A stretch of DNA of 64,000 bases from Melieria omissa (GCA_963971225.1 OZ020270.1:27527123-27591122), one strand, 5' to 3'; counted from the stretch's first letter, positions 20,791-31,835 are shown. Notes: generated by a model not told the origin, from the sequence alone. Numbers and translations: made by a program.

Positions 20791-22737
20791 TCGATAATGT
20801 GTATAATAGACGTATGCGTTGCTTTTTTGCAGTTTTCTCAATTTTTCATGCTGATTGCATACTTTTAGGCATGAAAAAAAGAAATTTTGTCGAAAAATAG
20901 GTGTTTAGACCACTTTTCAAATTGAATTATTTTCTGAGATCGGAAGATATCGGAGGATATAATTACATTACCCGAAAAAGAAAGAATGCTTCTTAAAATA
21001 AAAAAAAATCCAGGAACATACTTTCACATACTTTTTAGATATTTCCCTCTAAGTTTTGCCAATTTTCGGATTTTTAATTTGGAAAAATATTTTGATTTAA
21101 AAGTGATGAAAAGCTTCAGCTTTGCAAATTTTTGAGATAACATTAAAAGAGAAAATGGCCACATCATTTCTTAACCTATATTAAAAGTTTCAGCAACTTC
21201 TTGGTAACCATGTATTTTTACAATTTTTTTTCCTCAATAGACTAAAAAACAGAAAAGATGTGTTTACATTTCTTTGTAAAAAAAGTTTCAACTTTGCCCC
21301 ACTTTTGCACACGCACTAACTAATGTTTTGCACAGAATTTTTGAGGTTTTCTTAGTTGGAGTTTTACCTTTCAAATGACATGAAATTGTCTATGGAACGA
21401 ATCACTGTGCATTGCTTTAACAATGTCACTAGGAGCTGTAACGGAAACCAGTGTTGCCAGATACCTGAAATGACTTTCTCCTAAATCTTAAGAAAATACC
21501 GAAATTTCCTCCCAAAAGTTAAAAAAAGCTCCTAAAATTTTTTATATTTTGCGTCATTTTAAAGGAATAAAATTTCTCATAAAAAATAAAAATATATAAA
21601 TATAATTGTTTTTTTAATGCAGCCTTTTTTATTGATCTTCAGCTAAACAACAAAAACGAAACATATAACAAATGAATTAAATATAAAGCGCAATTTTTGG
21701 CGGGATTTCATTGTAACAGAAATAAGTGAGAACGAGATAGAAAAACATTACATTTTGTAAGCTTACAAATTTTTAACAGAATAGGATGCGTTGACTTTTA
21801 AAATAGTAGCCAAAATAGTTTTTGTTGCCAGTGTTTTTCAAAACATCATACTTTGTTATCCGAAAATCTCCTAGAAATCCACTAAGGTTCAGAAAAATCC
21901 CCTACCATAAAATGTATATCTCCTAAGCTTTCTCCTAAACAATTCTTCCTCCTAAAAATTCTCCAAAAAAGCCAAGAATCTCCTAAATCTAGGAGGAAAT
22001 CTCCTGATCTGGCAACACTGACGGAAACCTCGGTTATGCGTACCGGCACAGAATAAACAGTAATAAAGAACGCGCATCTCATACAAAATTTAAACTGTTA
22101 AGGGGTCGTAATATTACGACCACTGTTAATTGAACATTACGTCCTCTGCTATTAACATTACAAGCAGCAATAGACAGCTTTCGTTTCTGTTATATCACAG
22201 AACAAACAGCACACAGATTAGAAAAAAGTAAAGATCGCATGCGGCTCCGCGAAGCATTGAAAGGAAAACAGCATCGGCTGTGTTTGCTGTTGTTGTCGGC
22301 CAACAAAACGAAGTGCCTATTCTTCTTACATATATGGGGAGAAGAGCAATAAGCTATGGTTGTTGTTATTGTTGCCGGCTAGGAAATGAAACATTGAATT
22401 TGAATTATTTTTGCTTTGCGTGCAGCGCGTGCGTGCATACGCTGTCGGAAGCTTATTTACGACGGAGTGTAGCGTGCAAAAATATATGAGAACGAATGTC
22501 AAAAGCGGGTAACTTATCGACTTAAAAAGTCACTACGGTATAAAGATATCACACTATTTTTAATATTGATGATAGCTAAATGATTTTTTACAAACGTTAT
22601 GTACGAAATATCTTTTAAATCGTGGACTTACATACATACCTATATCGAAAAAAGCAAAACAAAAAATTTATTCTGCCATCATTCGGGATTGTCGTTGCTT
22701 ACTTACTTTTTTCTTATAACATTTTCCATATCATATC
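20791..22737 (+). repeat. Inverted segment B, left copy
   Basis: Matches 41231-43187 in reverse. It contains a hAT MITE (21449-22020) and the left part of a P-like derivative (from 22047). 20795-21448 is non-coding. It joins arm A at TCGATAAT, although the mates of A and B lie 4.4 kb apart on the right. Confidence 0.85.
21449..22020. mobile_element. hAT MITE, 572 bp (left)
   Basis: Ends CAGTGTTGCCAGAT, 8 bp duplication ACGGAAAC on both sides (21441-21448, 22021-22028). Subterminal repeats of an AGGAG/CTCCTAAA-type motif fill both ends. No transposase remnant recognised. The same element with the same duplication is at 41963-42534. Confidence 0.9.
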
Positions 22738-23338
22738 TATTATAATAGATCTGTACACATATTAGACATGATTAAATGCACAAATTTGTAATTACGATTC
22801 TTCGGAACCTCTCATTTTTTTAGGTTTCACAAACAAATGTTTGGGCCAAAAAACTGGGGGCCTAGAGTGGCATACAAGGCGTAAAAATAAAGTAATAAAT
22901 CGCGGCGAGAAGTCATTTACGCCAAAATTAGTGAAACCTTTGCCGTCAAGTGCTCATAAGGAAATAAAAATTTCTTCAAGCAGAAGGTCGATCGCATAAT
23001 AACATGAAAAAAAAGTCGCGAATTGCCAGCCCATGTCAGCCCGAAACAAAAATTCAAAATTTTCATTCGCTCATCAACACAACAACAATGATAACACATC
23101 GCCCTTCATTCGCTTCATTGAAAATAACAGTAACTTCTATGGCCGGCATCGAGCGCACGAGCTCGCTCTGCACCACTCGGCACTTACCGAAATTACAATA
23201 ACAGAGCTCATCGTCGCACGAGAAATTAACAGAGACAGAAGTTCTGTTCTACCAACTCTGTTATCTTCCCTTCTGCTGCTTTCGGCCCGCACCCGAAATT
23301 CAGATTGCTTCGCTGGTCTGTATACTGTTTATTCTGTG
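22047..23338. mobile_element. P-like deletion derivative, 1292 bp
   Basis: Ends CACAGAATAAACAGTA and, inverted, CACAGAATAAACAGTATACA, the termini of the P-like transposon at 4004-9751. 7 bp duplication GTACCGG (22040-22046, 23339-23345). Left sequence shares the GTTGTTGTCGGCCAACAAA region with the larger copy (near 4243). All transposase coding is lost. An 18 bp perfect palindrome GGTCGTAATATTACGACC lies at 22104-22121. A second CACAGAACAAACAG sits at 22197. Confidence 0.8.
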
Positions 23339-23439
23339 GTACCGGTCACATAACCGGTACGTGCCTTGCTGGGTTGTGTGTGAACAATGAATAAATTCTT
23401 TGCTGATATGAACCGGTGCGTGGTCAGATCTGTCATTGA

Positions 23440-24104
23440 GGGCCAATTTTTCAGTGCGAGTTTCAACGCAGTTTAAACGTAGTTCGTTTGAACTTGGTTT
23501 AAATATAAACTCAGTTTAAACGAGAAAGCAGTTTTTCAGTGCTGGTTTAACTGGAGCAAATATTTGTCATTTGAGTGTGGCAATACTGGCAATATATTTA
23601 TCTAGATAATAATTTTCCTTTGTTTTGATTGTCATTAGTAAATAAACTTGCGCTCAAATAATGTATTTCATCAAAAAATTCAAAATAAGCAAACGGAGCG
23701 CAAATTTTTCGTCTCTGGAAATCGAATGTCTTCTTGCACTTGTAAAAAAAAACCAGTGCTTGAGTGCAAGAAGACAAACCGCGTGAGTGCCGAGGAAAAC
23801 AAACCAAATGGAAAGAAATTGAGGACGATTTCGATTCAAAATTTGTTGATAAGGTCCGGTGCGCGAAAACGTTGCTCTCGAAGTATAAGAATCTAAAAAA
23901 GTGCAAAAAAAGAATTTCGGCACGACAGCCAAGAGCTGACCAAAACAAAAAATAAATGAACTGTCAGAAGCTGCTGAGAGTTTAAACTTAGTTTAACCGT
24001 GCGTGAGTTTTAACTTCAGTCAAGTTTGACTGAAAAATTGGATTTTGCGTTTAAACTGAGTTTAAACTAGAAACTGAGTTAAACTCGCACTGAAAAATTG
24101 GCCC
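23440..24104. mobile_element. PIF/Harbinger-like element, 665 bp
   Basis: Inverted ends GGGCCAATTTTTCAGTGCGA flanked by 3 bp TGA on each side. Many AGTTTAAAC motifs stand inside both ends. The middle encodes a broken Myb/SANT-like DNA-binding protein, typical of the second gene of Harbinger elements. There is no nuclease domain. Confidence 0.7.
23695..23955 (+). pseudogene. Myb/SANT-like DNA-binding protein remnant
   Basis: Frames join as NFSSLEIECLLALVKKNQCL, then after shifts QTKWKEIEDDFDSKFVDKVR and AKTLLSKYKNLKKCKKR. This is the Myb/SANT-like (Myb_DNA-bind_5-type) pattern F...E...LL.LV...W..I...FN......R....L..KY.NLKK. In Harbinger elements such a protein binds the ends and carries the nuclease to the nucleus. 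Two frameshifts near 23740 and 23790 make it non-functional. Confidence 0.6.
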
Positions 24105-24223
24105 TGAGTGAATAGGTTTATTGTGTTATACCGTAATCACTCACAACCAGCGTTGCCAGAAGAAAAAATATTTATATGTTAGCCAAAAACAAAAACAAAA
24201 ATAACCAAAATGTATATTCGACA

Positions 24224-25927
24224 CTAGTAGGGCCCTGCGGCTTTGCACGCAAGTTTGAAGTCAATGGGCCCAATAAATCAAGTTTCTTCATACTATTCTC
24301 TTTGGGCGATGCCACGCCTCTTTTATGTAATGCCTAATCCATTCCTCTAGCCGAAGGGTGTGACCTGGTTTCATTAATATGCGACTTTCAGTTCCAAAAT
24401 TACGCGGAAAGTTTCAGTCACAAAAAATATGCCGCGCCCCTTGTTCAACGCCCTTAATATTTTGCCAGTAGAATAACGCATCTATGGGACGATGATATAC
24501 AAAACTTCAAAGCTTTCCAACTTATTGTTCCGAAGCTATTTCACATTAAAAATTTGGGTTCTATGGGCGGTGCCATGCCCCTCGTCCAATACCCAACCCA
24601 TTCCCCATGTCGAAGGGCACATCTAAATCGTAAATCTTTGATGTGTGATTTGTAGTTCCACAGTTATTCGAAACATTTGAGTTGCTTAAAAAGTGCCACA
24701 CCTCTTGTACAACGTTCACAAAGTTTTACCAGTGAAACGGCACATCTAAACGGTGGCCCCGTACCAAATTTTAATGCTGCCCGATATCTCATTCCGAAGA
24801 TATTCCATATTGAAATTTGAAGTTGTATGGGCGGTGCCACGCCCCCTTGTCAAAAACCCACCCTATTCACCATATGGGAAAACACAACTAAACCGTACGT
24901 TTGTACCGAGTGTCATTGATGAGAACGCTATAGTTCCAAAGTTACACCGGCATTTAAAAAGTGCCACGCCTCTTGTCCAACGCCCATCAAATTTTACCAG
25001 TGAAACGGAACATCTAAAAGGTGGACCCGCACCAAATTCCTATGTTTGCCGCAATGACACGCTGAGTCGTTTGATACCCATATTGCTAAGACAAATATAC
25101 CATGGCTGATTTGTTATTATAGTGGGCGTGGCGAAAAGGCATATCGGGTGGGTGTGGTCAATCTTATATATGCTATGTTAACATCAACGTAGCACGGAAT
25201 CATTCGATATTAACACATTTTAAGCGGGTAGCCTAGTATATGAAACTATGCTGCGTAGCGGGCATTACTTGCAAAACAAGCAAAAATTGCGCGATCCAAA
25301 ATAAATAAAACTTGAAATTTATGAAACTAAAATAATTATATGAAATAATACTTTCAGTTTTATATGAAAACCAATCCGGTAAAAATACCGTCTCCCGCTT
25401 TTAAAGTGCCTACATTCAAAAGGTAAAAATACCCGCCCCGCTTATAAGCAGCAGTTTTCACAACGGGTAATTTTACCCGGCCCGCTTTTAATGTGTTAAT
25501 ACTGATTTACTTACATGTACCGTAGCTTCGTTTTGTTAGTTTAGAGGGCACGGAAAGTGGGCGTGGCCGATTATATTATAATTTATGTTTGCCGCAATGA
25601 CACGCTGAATCGTTTGATATCCATATTGCTATGACAAATATACCATGGCTGATTTGTTATTATAGTGGGCGTGATGAAAAGACATACCAGGTGGGCGTGA
25701 TCACTCTTATATATCCTATGTTAACATCAATGAAACACGGAATCATTTCGTATTAATACTGATTTACCAACATGTACCGTAGCTTCGTTTTGTTAGTTTA
25801 GAGGGCACGGAAAGTGGGCGTGACCGATTATATTATAGCTTATGTTTCCCGCAATGAGCCATTGCCTGATTGTGGCTCAAAAAACGTCACGCTTGCTTTT
25901 ATATAATAAGTAGGTAGTAGGTATAGA
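24224..25927 (-). mobile_element. Non-autonomous Helitron (minus orientation)
   Basis: On the minus strand it starts TCTATACCTACTACC (25927) and ends CCCTACTAG (24224), inserted between A and T. The flanks join as repeat X (compare 18090-18115), giving a resolved empty site with no duplication. Two near 258 bp repeats with GGGCGGTGCCACGCC motifs (24530-25020) and duplicated units ending GTGGGCGTG (25100-25860) fill it. A 282 bp TTAA MITE is inserted at 25214. No Rep/helicase gene. Confidence 0.75.
25214..25495. mobile_element. piggyBac-like TTAA MITE, 282 bp
   Basis: TTAA on both sides (25210-25213, 25496-25499). Ends CACATTTTAAGCGGG and CACATTAAAAGCGGG. The second Helitron unit at about 25752 (GTATTAATACTG) is the empty site. 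Contains GGGTAATTTTACCC palindromes. No protein. Confidence 0.85.
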
Positions 25928-26412
25928 TAAACAAAATAAATAACTCATACATAAACTTCAAGATTTAAGTAAAATTTAAAAGGCTTTCGACACATATGCA
26001 TGTATGTGTGACAAAATAAATAATTAACACGTTCACTCACTATAAGAATTTCAGTGAGCTGCACAAATAGACAGGCTATATTTTTATTCATTACACTGCA
26101 CAACAAAATAAATTTTTTTTTTCAAATAACAAGGTTCTGGCAACGGATTCGGCTTTTTGAAAGTTTACATCTGAATTTTTTTTAGGCGGGGTCAAAGTTT
26201 TCCCCTTTTTGCACATTCTTATGGTGAATCGGCATATGAAAACCATGTACCCTCACATTTTAGGTATTCAGCAGTACGATGTAAAATACTAAGAACATTT
26301 TTATGGAGCATTTTAACCCTGTAGCTCCTATTTATACATCGATTTAAACAATGCTACTTACTTTTTACGAAAAACAGCAATGGCTATGAGTTGCCACTGT
26401 CAATCAGTATTA

Positions 26413-27184
26413 GGGCCGTTTTCTCATCTTCCCGTTAAAGTGACCGGTAGCTAAAGTGAACTTTAGCTAAAGGTCACTTTAAAGTGGCCGGTAAATATTT
26501 TCGTTTTCTCATCTTCCTGATAAATATAAATTTACCAGGTCTGATTTTTTGGCATCACTGGTCAGCATTGGGCAGCACTTGGCGGCGCTGTTTGTGAAAA
26601 ATTATAATTATTTTTGAAGGAAAAAAAAAAATGTTTCCTGGCAAAATCATGTTGATGCTTTTACTGCCAAATGGGGCGTGTCCCGACGTTGGAAATCGTT
26701 GAGGGACAAGTTTGACAGCTTGAAGCGTAAGTCCAAGCTGGAACTTGCAGCGCAGAAGAGCGAGACGTATCGCACAGGTGGCGGCCCAGCAGCGATTGGA
26801 CATGTCAGCAGTGCAAAGCAGTGAAATAGTCCAATTGGCTGTTATATGTTATATTTGCCGCATTTTGTGACTCCGTACTTTCAAAAGCGTCTTCCAGTGC
26901 ATGAATTTAAGAAACACGCCTATTTTCCATACCGAAAGATCTCAAATTCAAATTTCATTTCAAATTGTAATTTCATTATCAGCTGTTTTTTGTTTGTAAA
27001 CAAACATATGCATGTACTTGGCACTATTTCCACTTAAAGTTCACTTTAAAGTTTAACAGGCACTCAATCCTCCCGGTAAATTTTATCGGGAGGATAGCTT
27101 AACGGGCAGATGAGAAAACGAAAATGCGTTTATCGGCCCGTTAAAGTGAACTTTAAAGTTAACGGGAAGATGTTAAAACGGCCC
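26413..27184. mobile_element. PIF/Harbinger element, 772 bp
   Basis: Inverted ends GGGCCGTTTTCTCATCTTCC (right end has one change) flanked by TTA (26410-26412, 27185-27187). TTA is the PIF/Harbinger target. Absent from arm A left at about 20160, so it arrived after the inverted duplication. Subterminal TTAAAGTGAACTTTA motifs. Codes only for a Myb-like remnant. Confidence 0.85.
26634..26824 (+). pseudogene. Harbinger Myb/MADF-like protein fragment
   Basis: In one frame: WQNHVDAFTAKWGVSRRWKS, then LRDKFDSLKRKSKLELAAQK, then SETYRTGGGPAAIG before a stop at 26822. The W...RW..LRD.F...K spacing and the TGGGPA motif fit the Myb/MADF-type accessory gene of Harbinger-like elements. The N-terminus is missing and the fragment is only about 60 residues. 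Confidence 0.55.
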
Positions 27185-27191
27185 TTAATAT

Positions 27192-27609
27192 TGAAACGAA
27201 GAGGCACTCTGTGCTGTGCATGAACGCTTTTCCAAGCATACTTTTAGGCATGCACTTTGAGGTATGGGAAATTTGGTATAATTCGCTTGGATAGTCCGAT
27301 ATGGCAAGGATGGTTCTCGAAGAAATGGGCTGTGCGAGAATGGTCGAGCGCTTTCCAATTGGAAGTTGCAAGAAACTTCGGCGCGATAAGAAAACTGGTA
27401 TAAAAGCAGCAGTGGCAGCGCAAGGAGTCGAGTCTGTGTTGAGCATGCAATGGGGAAACATTCAATAGTAGTAGTGTAAAGTAGAACAAGTGTAAATTTG
27501 TAAATAAAGTGATTGTTAGTTTGACTACGTTTGCGCTGAATAATTGAAGTGTTTTATTTTCAAACACAATCAAACGAACCTTGGAAAACAAACTTGGATT
27601 TTCGTAACA
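27192..27609 (+). repeat. Solo LTR, family L (arm A right)
   Basis: 418 bp, plus orientation, TG...CA, ATAT on both sides. TATAAAAG near 27399 and AATAAAGTG near 27503 give the promoter and poly(A) signal. Mate of the LTR at 19738-20155. Confidence 0.9.
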
Positions 27610-27885
27610 ATATTATTGGCACTCCCAATAGTATTGTACTCGTTGATATTTAAGATACATTTTGTATCAATGTGCAATATTCTAAAAACGAACCAAATGA
27701 GATAAAAAAATCACAAAATAGCCAAAACTCATTTTCAAAAAAAAAAATAACCATTTTTGAAGATGGGTTTTGGCTATTTTGTGATTTTTTATCTCATTTG
27801 GTTCGTTTTTAGAATATTGCACATTGATACAAAATGTATCTTAAATATCAACGAGCACAACATTATTGGGAGTGGCAATAATATT
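27610..27885. repeat. 276 bp near-perfect hairpin (right copy)
   Basis: Mate of 19462-19737, with a centre near 27745 (long A run). The two copies have stayed nearly identical in both arms, which suggests a recent duplication or gene conversion. Confidence 0.85.
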
Positions 27886-28082
27886 GATATAGTGGCAACT
27901 CATAGGCATTGCTGTTTCTCGTAAAAAAGTAAACAGCATTGTTTAAATCGATAACTATGTTTTAAAAATAGTCAACAATTCGCAGCTCACTGAAAGTTTA
28001 ACTGTGCGTGAACATGTTAATTATTTATTTTATGTCACACACACATACAAATGTGTCAAAAGCCTTTTAAATATTGCTTAAC

Positions 28083-28683
28083 ACTCCGATGCCCAACAAG
28101 GTCCGTAGGGACCTATGGCGTTTTAAAAAACGCGATATTTCAATATGGAGGGAGTGATGAGCTGGAGACTTTATGACTTATATAAATGGAATATTTAGAA
28201 GCTGTAAATTATCGCCATAATTATCGCATTGAAGTTATTTAGGGCATCGATGCCCGACAAGGTCCGCAGGGACCTTGTAGGTAGCTCCATGTAATTTTCT
28301 CTTATTTTTTTTTGCTTAAGTATATATAAAAACGATGAAAAACAGAATAACAATATCAATAAATATATATAAAAACCCGTTACTCTAAAAAAATGGCATA
28401 CTGGCAGCGGCATAGGTGCATTAGCTGCTAAAGCAAAGTTAGGCAACTAAATGCAATTATTTTGTATTGTATACGTTTTTGCCTATCTGTCTGTAGTAAC
28501 AAATACACATGTGTTTACTAAAAAATATACACGAAGCTTATCTTCTTGGCTCTCCAAACACATTAACACACATTTTGTAACCCTACATAATAAAATTACA
28601 CATATTATATGCAATATTACAAAAAGGTCCCTGGGGACCTTGTTGGGCTTTGACCGGTTAAAAAATTTGCGGTTATCGGAGGG
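28083..28683. mobile_element. TTAA MITE with GGTCCC palindromes (arm A right)
   Basis: 601 bp. TTAA at 28079-28082 and 28684-28687. Mate of 18143-19266 without the mariner foldback. Same three GGTCCC/GGGACC dyads (about 28100, 28260, 28625). Confidence 0.8.
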
Positions 28684-28997
28684 TTAAGTCTTGAAGTTTA
28701 TGTGTGAGTTATTTATTTTGTTTGTGTCTAATAAACATTTTGGTTATTTTTGTTACATTTTGGTTATTTTTATTTTTGTTCCTGGTTATAAATTTGTTTT
28801 CTTCTTGTGGCAACGCTGCTCACAACACCAAGAAACGCACATACATACAGTTTGTCAAGTAAATGTTTGCAAACTTAAAAAAGGGAGAAACATTATTTTG
28901 GAAAGCCATAACAAAAATTGCAATATTTTGAAGTTATTTAAAAATTTATTTATTTATTTATTTATTTATTTCGGTCTACAGAACAAATTCTTACAGA

Positions 28998-31835
28998 CTA
29001 ATTAAAAATAGTGAACAAGTTGAGCTTAAATCTAGCGAGAGATGAATTAATATCAATGATATTACTAAACTTGTTGCACAGGCGTACGCATCTATTAATT
29101 GGCTCATTATAGGCATAATTAGTTTTGTGAGTAGCGCCAATGAAAAGACGGTTATTCCTCAAGTTACGTTGTGGAATAAAACGATCAAAAAGATTCGACA
29201 AAACTACACAATTTATTTTGCCATTAGTGACATTGTATGCAAAGACTAATGAGTATAATACTCTTCTATCGCACAACGACTGCAACCCAAGCAATTTGCG
29301 TCTGCCGATGTAGGATGGAAGACCATCAGGCCAATGCAGCTTGCGCAAAGCGATTCTTGTGAATATTTTTTGAACTCTTTCGATTTTATTTGAGTGGACG
29401 TCATAATAAGGGTTCCAAATTAATGAGCAGTACTCCAGGCGACTTCTTACCAGAGCTATGTAAAGTGACTTTAAAGTCTGCGGATCTTTGAATTCCGCTG
29501 TATTTCTTCTGATAAAGCCAATCATTGCAAAAGATTTTGTGACAATATAGTCGACATGTTTTGAAAAAGAAAGTTTTGAGTCAAAGATAACACCCAAGTC
29601 CTTAATCTCACAGCAGCGAGCCAAAGTACAATCGATTAACCTGTAACTAAACTCGACATTTAAAGACTTTTTCGAATATGTGACCACACAACACTTTTTC
29701 GTGTTTAAATATAAGTGGTTAGTTATGCACCATTGGGCAAAAACATTTATATCTGACTGTAATTTATTACAGTCAGGTAAGTCTCGGACACTTAGAAAAA
29801 GTTTAACGTCGTCCGCAAACATTAGGCAATTAGCAAATTTAAAGTTGCTAGGTAGGTCATTGATGAAGATCAGAAATAACAGAGGCCCACAGTGCGTCCC
29901 TTGTGGTATGCCAGACCATGCATTGACCAGGGTATTCGATTTGGTGAGACCAATACTAACGAATAGCTTTCTGCCATATAAGAAGCTCGAGAAAAATTTT
30001 AGCATTTTGCCACCAACCCCATAAAATTGTAGTTTTTGGAGGAGGATTGAATGGTCGACTTTATCAAAAGCCTTGGAAAAGTCCGTGTAGATGACGTCAA
30101 GCTGAGCTTGATTCTCGAAGGCGTTTATCATTTGATTGGTGATTAGAGCTAGATTGGTGCAAGTCGATCTGCCAGGGAAAAAACCATGCTGACAATCACA
30201 CAAGGCCAACTTCAAGTGGTCGAATAGTTTGATCTGTATAATTTGATCGAACAGCTTGGCCAGTGTACTTTGCTTGACGATGGGCCTGTAGTTGCAGACG
30301 TCGTTACGGTCACCAGCCTTGAATATCGGGGCGATTGAACACAACTTCCATGGCTCCAAGAAAGTTCCTGTATTTATGCACTCTTGGAAGAGTAGTGCAA
30401 TTGGTCCAGCTGCAGCTGCAGCGCAGAGTTTGAAAAACAAAGGCGAAAACCCCTCGATGTCAAATTTCGAGTTGGGTTTCAATTTTGAAATGGCAGAGAG
30501 GACGTCATCCTCCGAAATTTGAAATGAAGAAATTGGTTGCAAAGGTGCAGTTTGAAATTTAGGAATGATGGTAGAATCATGCATCACGTAAACCTTCTGG
30601 AAAAATTGTGCAAACAAGTTGCAAGAGTCTAAAGTGTTATCAGATACTTCACCATCATACTCCAGACGTGTTGGGAAGCCATTAGTTTGCCTTTTTGTAT
30701 TGATAAAGTGCCAAAAACTTGAAGGGTTAGATCTCAATTTCGATTCAATATTAAGCATATATTGTTTGAATAAAAAGTTATGGAGGCAATCGAATTTATT
30801 CCTCAGAGAAAGAAAATTAAGACGATCAGCGTCAGAATTGCTTTTCTTAAACTTTTTGAAGGCCTTTGTTTTTATATTTTTCAGATTACAAAGGTTCGAG
30901 TTGAACCAGGGTGGTTTGTTTCGAGTCACTGTGCGCTTCAAAGGAATAAAACTCGAAATAGCAAATCGAAAACGCTCACACATAACCCTGTAGGAGGCCG
31001 CCGTTCCATTTGGGGAACTCAAGAACGACCAGTCAGTGGTAATCAAAAATTCGTTAATCGCTGCGCAGTCTGCCTTAGCGTAATCAAGCACCTGCATCGG
31101 CTCACCTGTGTTACTATCAAAATCATAAAATTTAAAACTAAGAATAACAGCTTTATGATGGAGACAGTTACTCAAAATAGGAGATAGGCATTCTTCACAA
31201 GATACTTTAAACTCGTTCGAAACAAAAATGAGATCAAGTATTCTGCCATAATCGTTTAAAATACAGTTGCATTGTTTGAGATCAAGCGAAAGTAAAGTAC
31301 TTACAACTAGTACATCGATATCTGATTTAAGATTAGATGGTAATAAATTATTGTTATGGTGTAACCAAGAAATGTTGGCTAAATTAAAATCACCTAAGCA
31401 AATAAATTCATCAAACTGCTTGGCATTGTTTATTAAGCTGGATATATTATCTATGTGCTTTTGATAACATGCAAAGTCACTACAAGGGGGAATATAAGAT
31501 AAAATAAAGTAAATTGACCTATTGTTACTTAATTTTACTTTAACACAAATTTGCTCTAACTTTCCATCAGCATGATCTAAAGAAATAAGTTTGCTGCACA
31601 AATTTGCCCTAATAGCGAGCAGAACACCGCCACCTCTCTCGAGGCCTGTAGCACTCGAACAGCGATCCTTACGATATACATGATAGAATTCATCGAAATA
31701 TTCAGCTGTGGCAACATTATCGTTAAGCCACGTCTCGGTTATCGCTAAAATGTCGTACTCATGTAACGCAATGGCCTGACGGAACTGAGACGATTTAGTG
31801 CGCATACCACTAACATTATGATAATATAATGACAA
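28998..31835 (-). CDS. LINE ORF2: AP endonuclease and reverse transcriptase
   Basis: 945 residues without a stop. Endonuclease (about 1-230): YHNVSGMRTK, AITETWLND, RGGGVLLAI, SYIPP, CLGDFNL. The usual final SD-x-HH motif reads SNCLHHK, so the Asp expected by alignment with the LINE at 55400 (SSDIHH) looks replaced. Reverse transcriptase (about 470-740): NYRPI, QHGFFPGRST, VIYTDFSKAFDKV (motif A), SGIPQGTHCGPLLFLIFIND, LMFADDVKLF (FADD box) and IKDLGVIFDSKLSF. The C-terminus (about 740-945) holds LRSRLEYCSLIWNPYYD-like and final Arg-rich stretches; no RNase H seen. It makes cDNA at a nicked target in LINE transposition. Start chosen as the first Met after ORF1. RT looks intact; endonuclease activity is doubtful. 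Confidence 0.85.
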   Translation of the reverse strand: MSLYYHNVSGMRTKSSQFRQAIALHEYDILAITETWLNDNVATAEYFDEFYHVYRKDRCSSATGLERGGGVLLAIRANLCSKLISLDHADGKLEQICVKVKLSNNRSIYFILSYIPPCSDFACYQKHIDNISSLINNAKQFDEFICLGDFNLANISWLHHNNNLLPSNLKSDIDVLVVSTLLSLDLKQCNCILNDYGRILDLIFVSNEFKVSCEECLSPILSNCLHHKAVILSFKFYDFDSNTGEPMQVLDYAKADCAAINEFLITTDWSFLSSPNGTAASYRVMCERFRFAISSFIPLKRTVTRNKPPWFNSNLCNLKNIKTKAFKKFKKSNSDADRLNFLSLRNKFDCLHNFLFKQYMLNIESKLRSNPSSFWHFINTKRQTNGFPTRLEYDGEVSDNTLDSCNLFAQFFQKVYVMHDSTIIPKFQTAPLQPISSFQISEDDVLSAISKLKPNSKFDIEGFSPLFFKLCAAAAAGPIALLFQECINTGTFLEPWKLCSIAPIFKAGDRNDVCNYRPIVKQSTLAKLFDQIIQIKLFDHLKLALCDCQHGFFPGRSTCTNLALITNQMINAFENQAQLDVIYTDFSKAFDKVDHSILLQKLQFYGVGGKMLKFFSSFLYGRKLFVSIGLTKSNTLVNAWSGIPQGTHCGPLLFLIFINDLPSNFKFANCLMFADDVKLFLSVRDLPDCNKLQSDINVFAQWCITNHLYLNTKKCCVVTYSKKSLNVEFSYRLIDCTLARCCEIKDLGVIFDSKLSFSKHVDYIVTKSFAMIGFIRRNTAEFKDPQTLKSLYIALVRSRLEYCSLIWNPYYDVHSNKIERVQKIFTRIALRKLHWPDGLPSYIGRRKLLGLQSLCDRRVLYSLVFAYNVTNGKINCVVLSNLFDRFIPQRNLRNNRLFIGATHKTNYAYNEPINRCVRLCNKFSNIIDINSSLARFKLNLFTIFN

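Larger units (their letters stand above)
14015..20794 (+). repeat. Inverted duplication, arm A left
   Basis: Near-identical in reverse orientation to 25987-36848. Shared content, outward to inward: hAT part, 14360-15656 segment, Tc1 element with P-type MITE, repeat X, TTAA MITE, long hairpin, solo LTR with the same ATAT duplication. Left-only: mariner foldback (18333-18851), 301 bp at 20236-20536, about 170 bp inside the P-type MITE. Confidence 0.9.

Noticed and set aside
23697..23955. Independent host Myb/MADF gene
   Set aside because: Lies inside a 665 bp element with perfect GGGCCAATTTTTCAGTGCGA inverted ends and is frameshifted.
28691..29005. Open frame starting MKFMCELFILFV at the edge of the right Tc1 element
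   Set aside because: Spans repeat X, Tc1 end and LINE tail, so it is an accidental frame across element borders.
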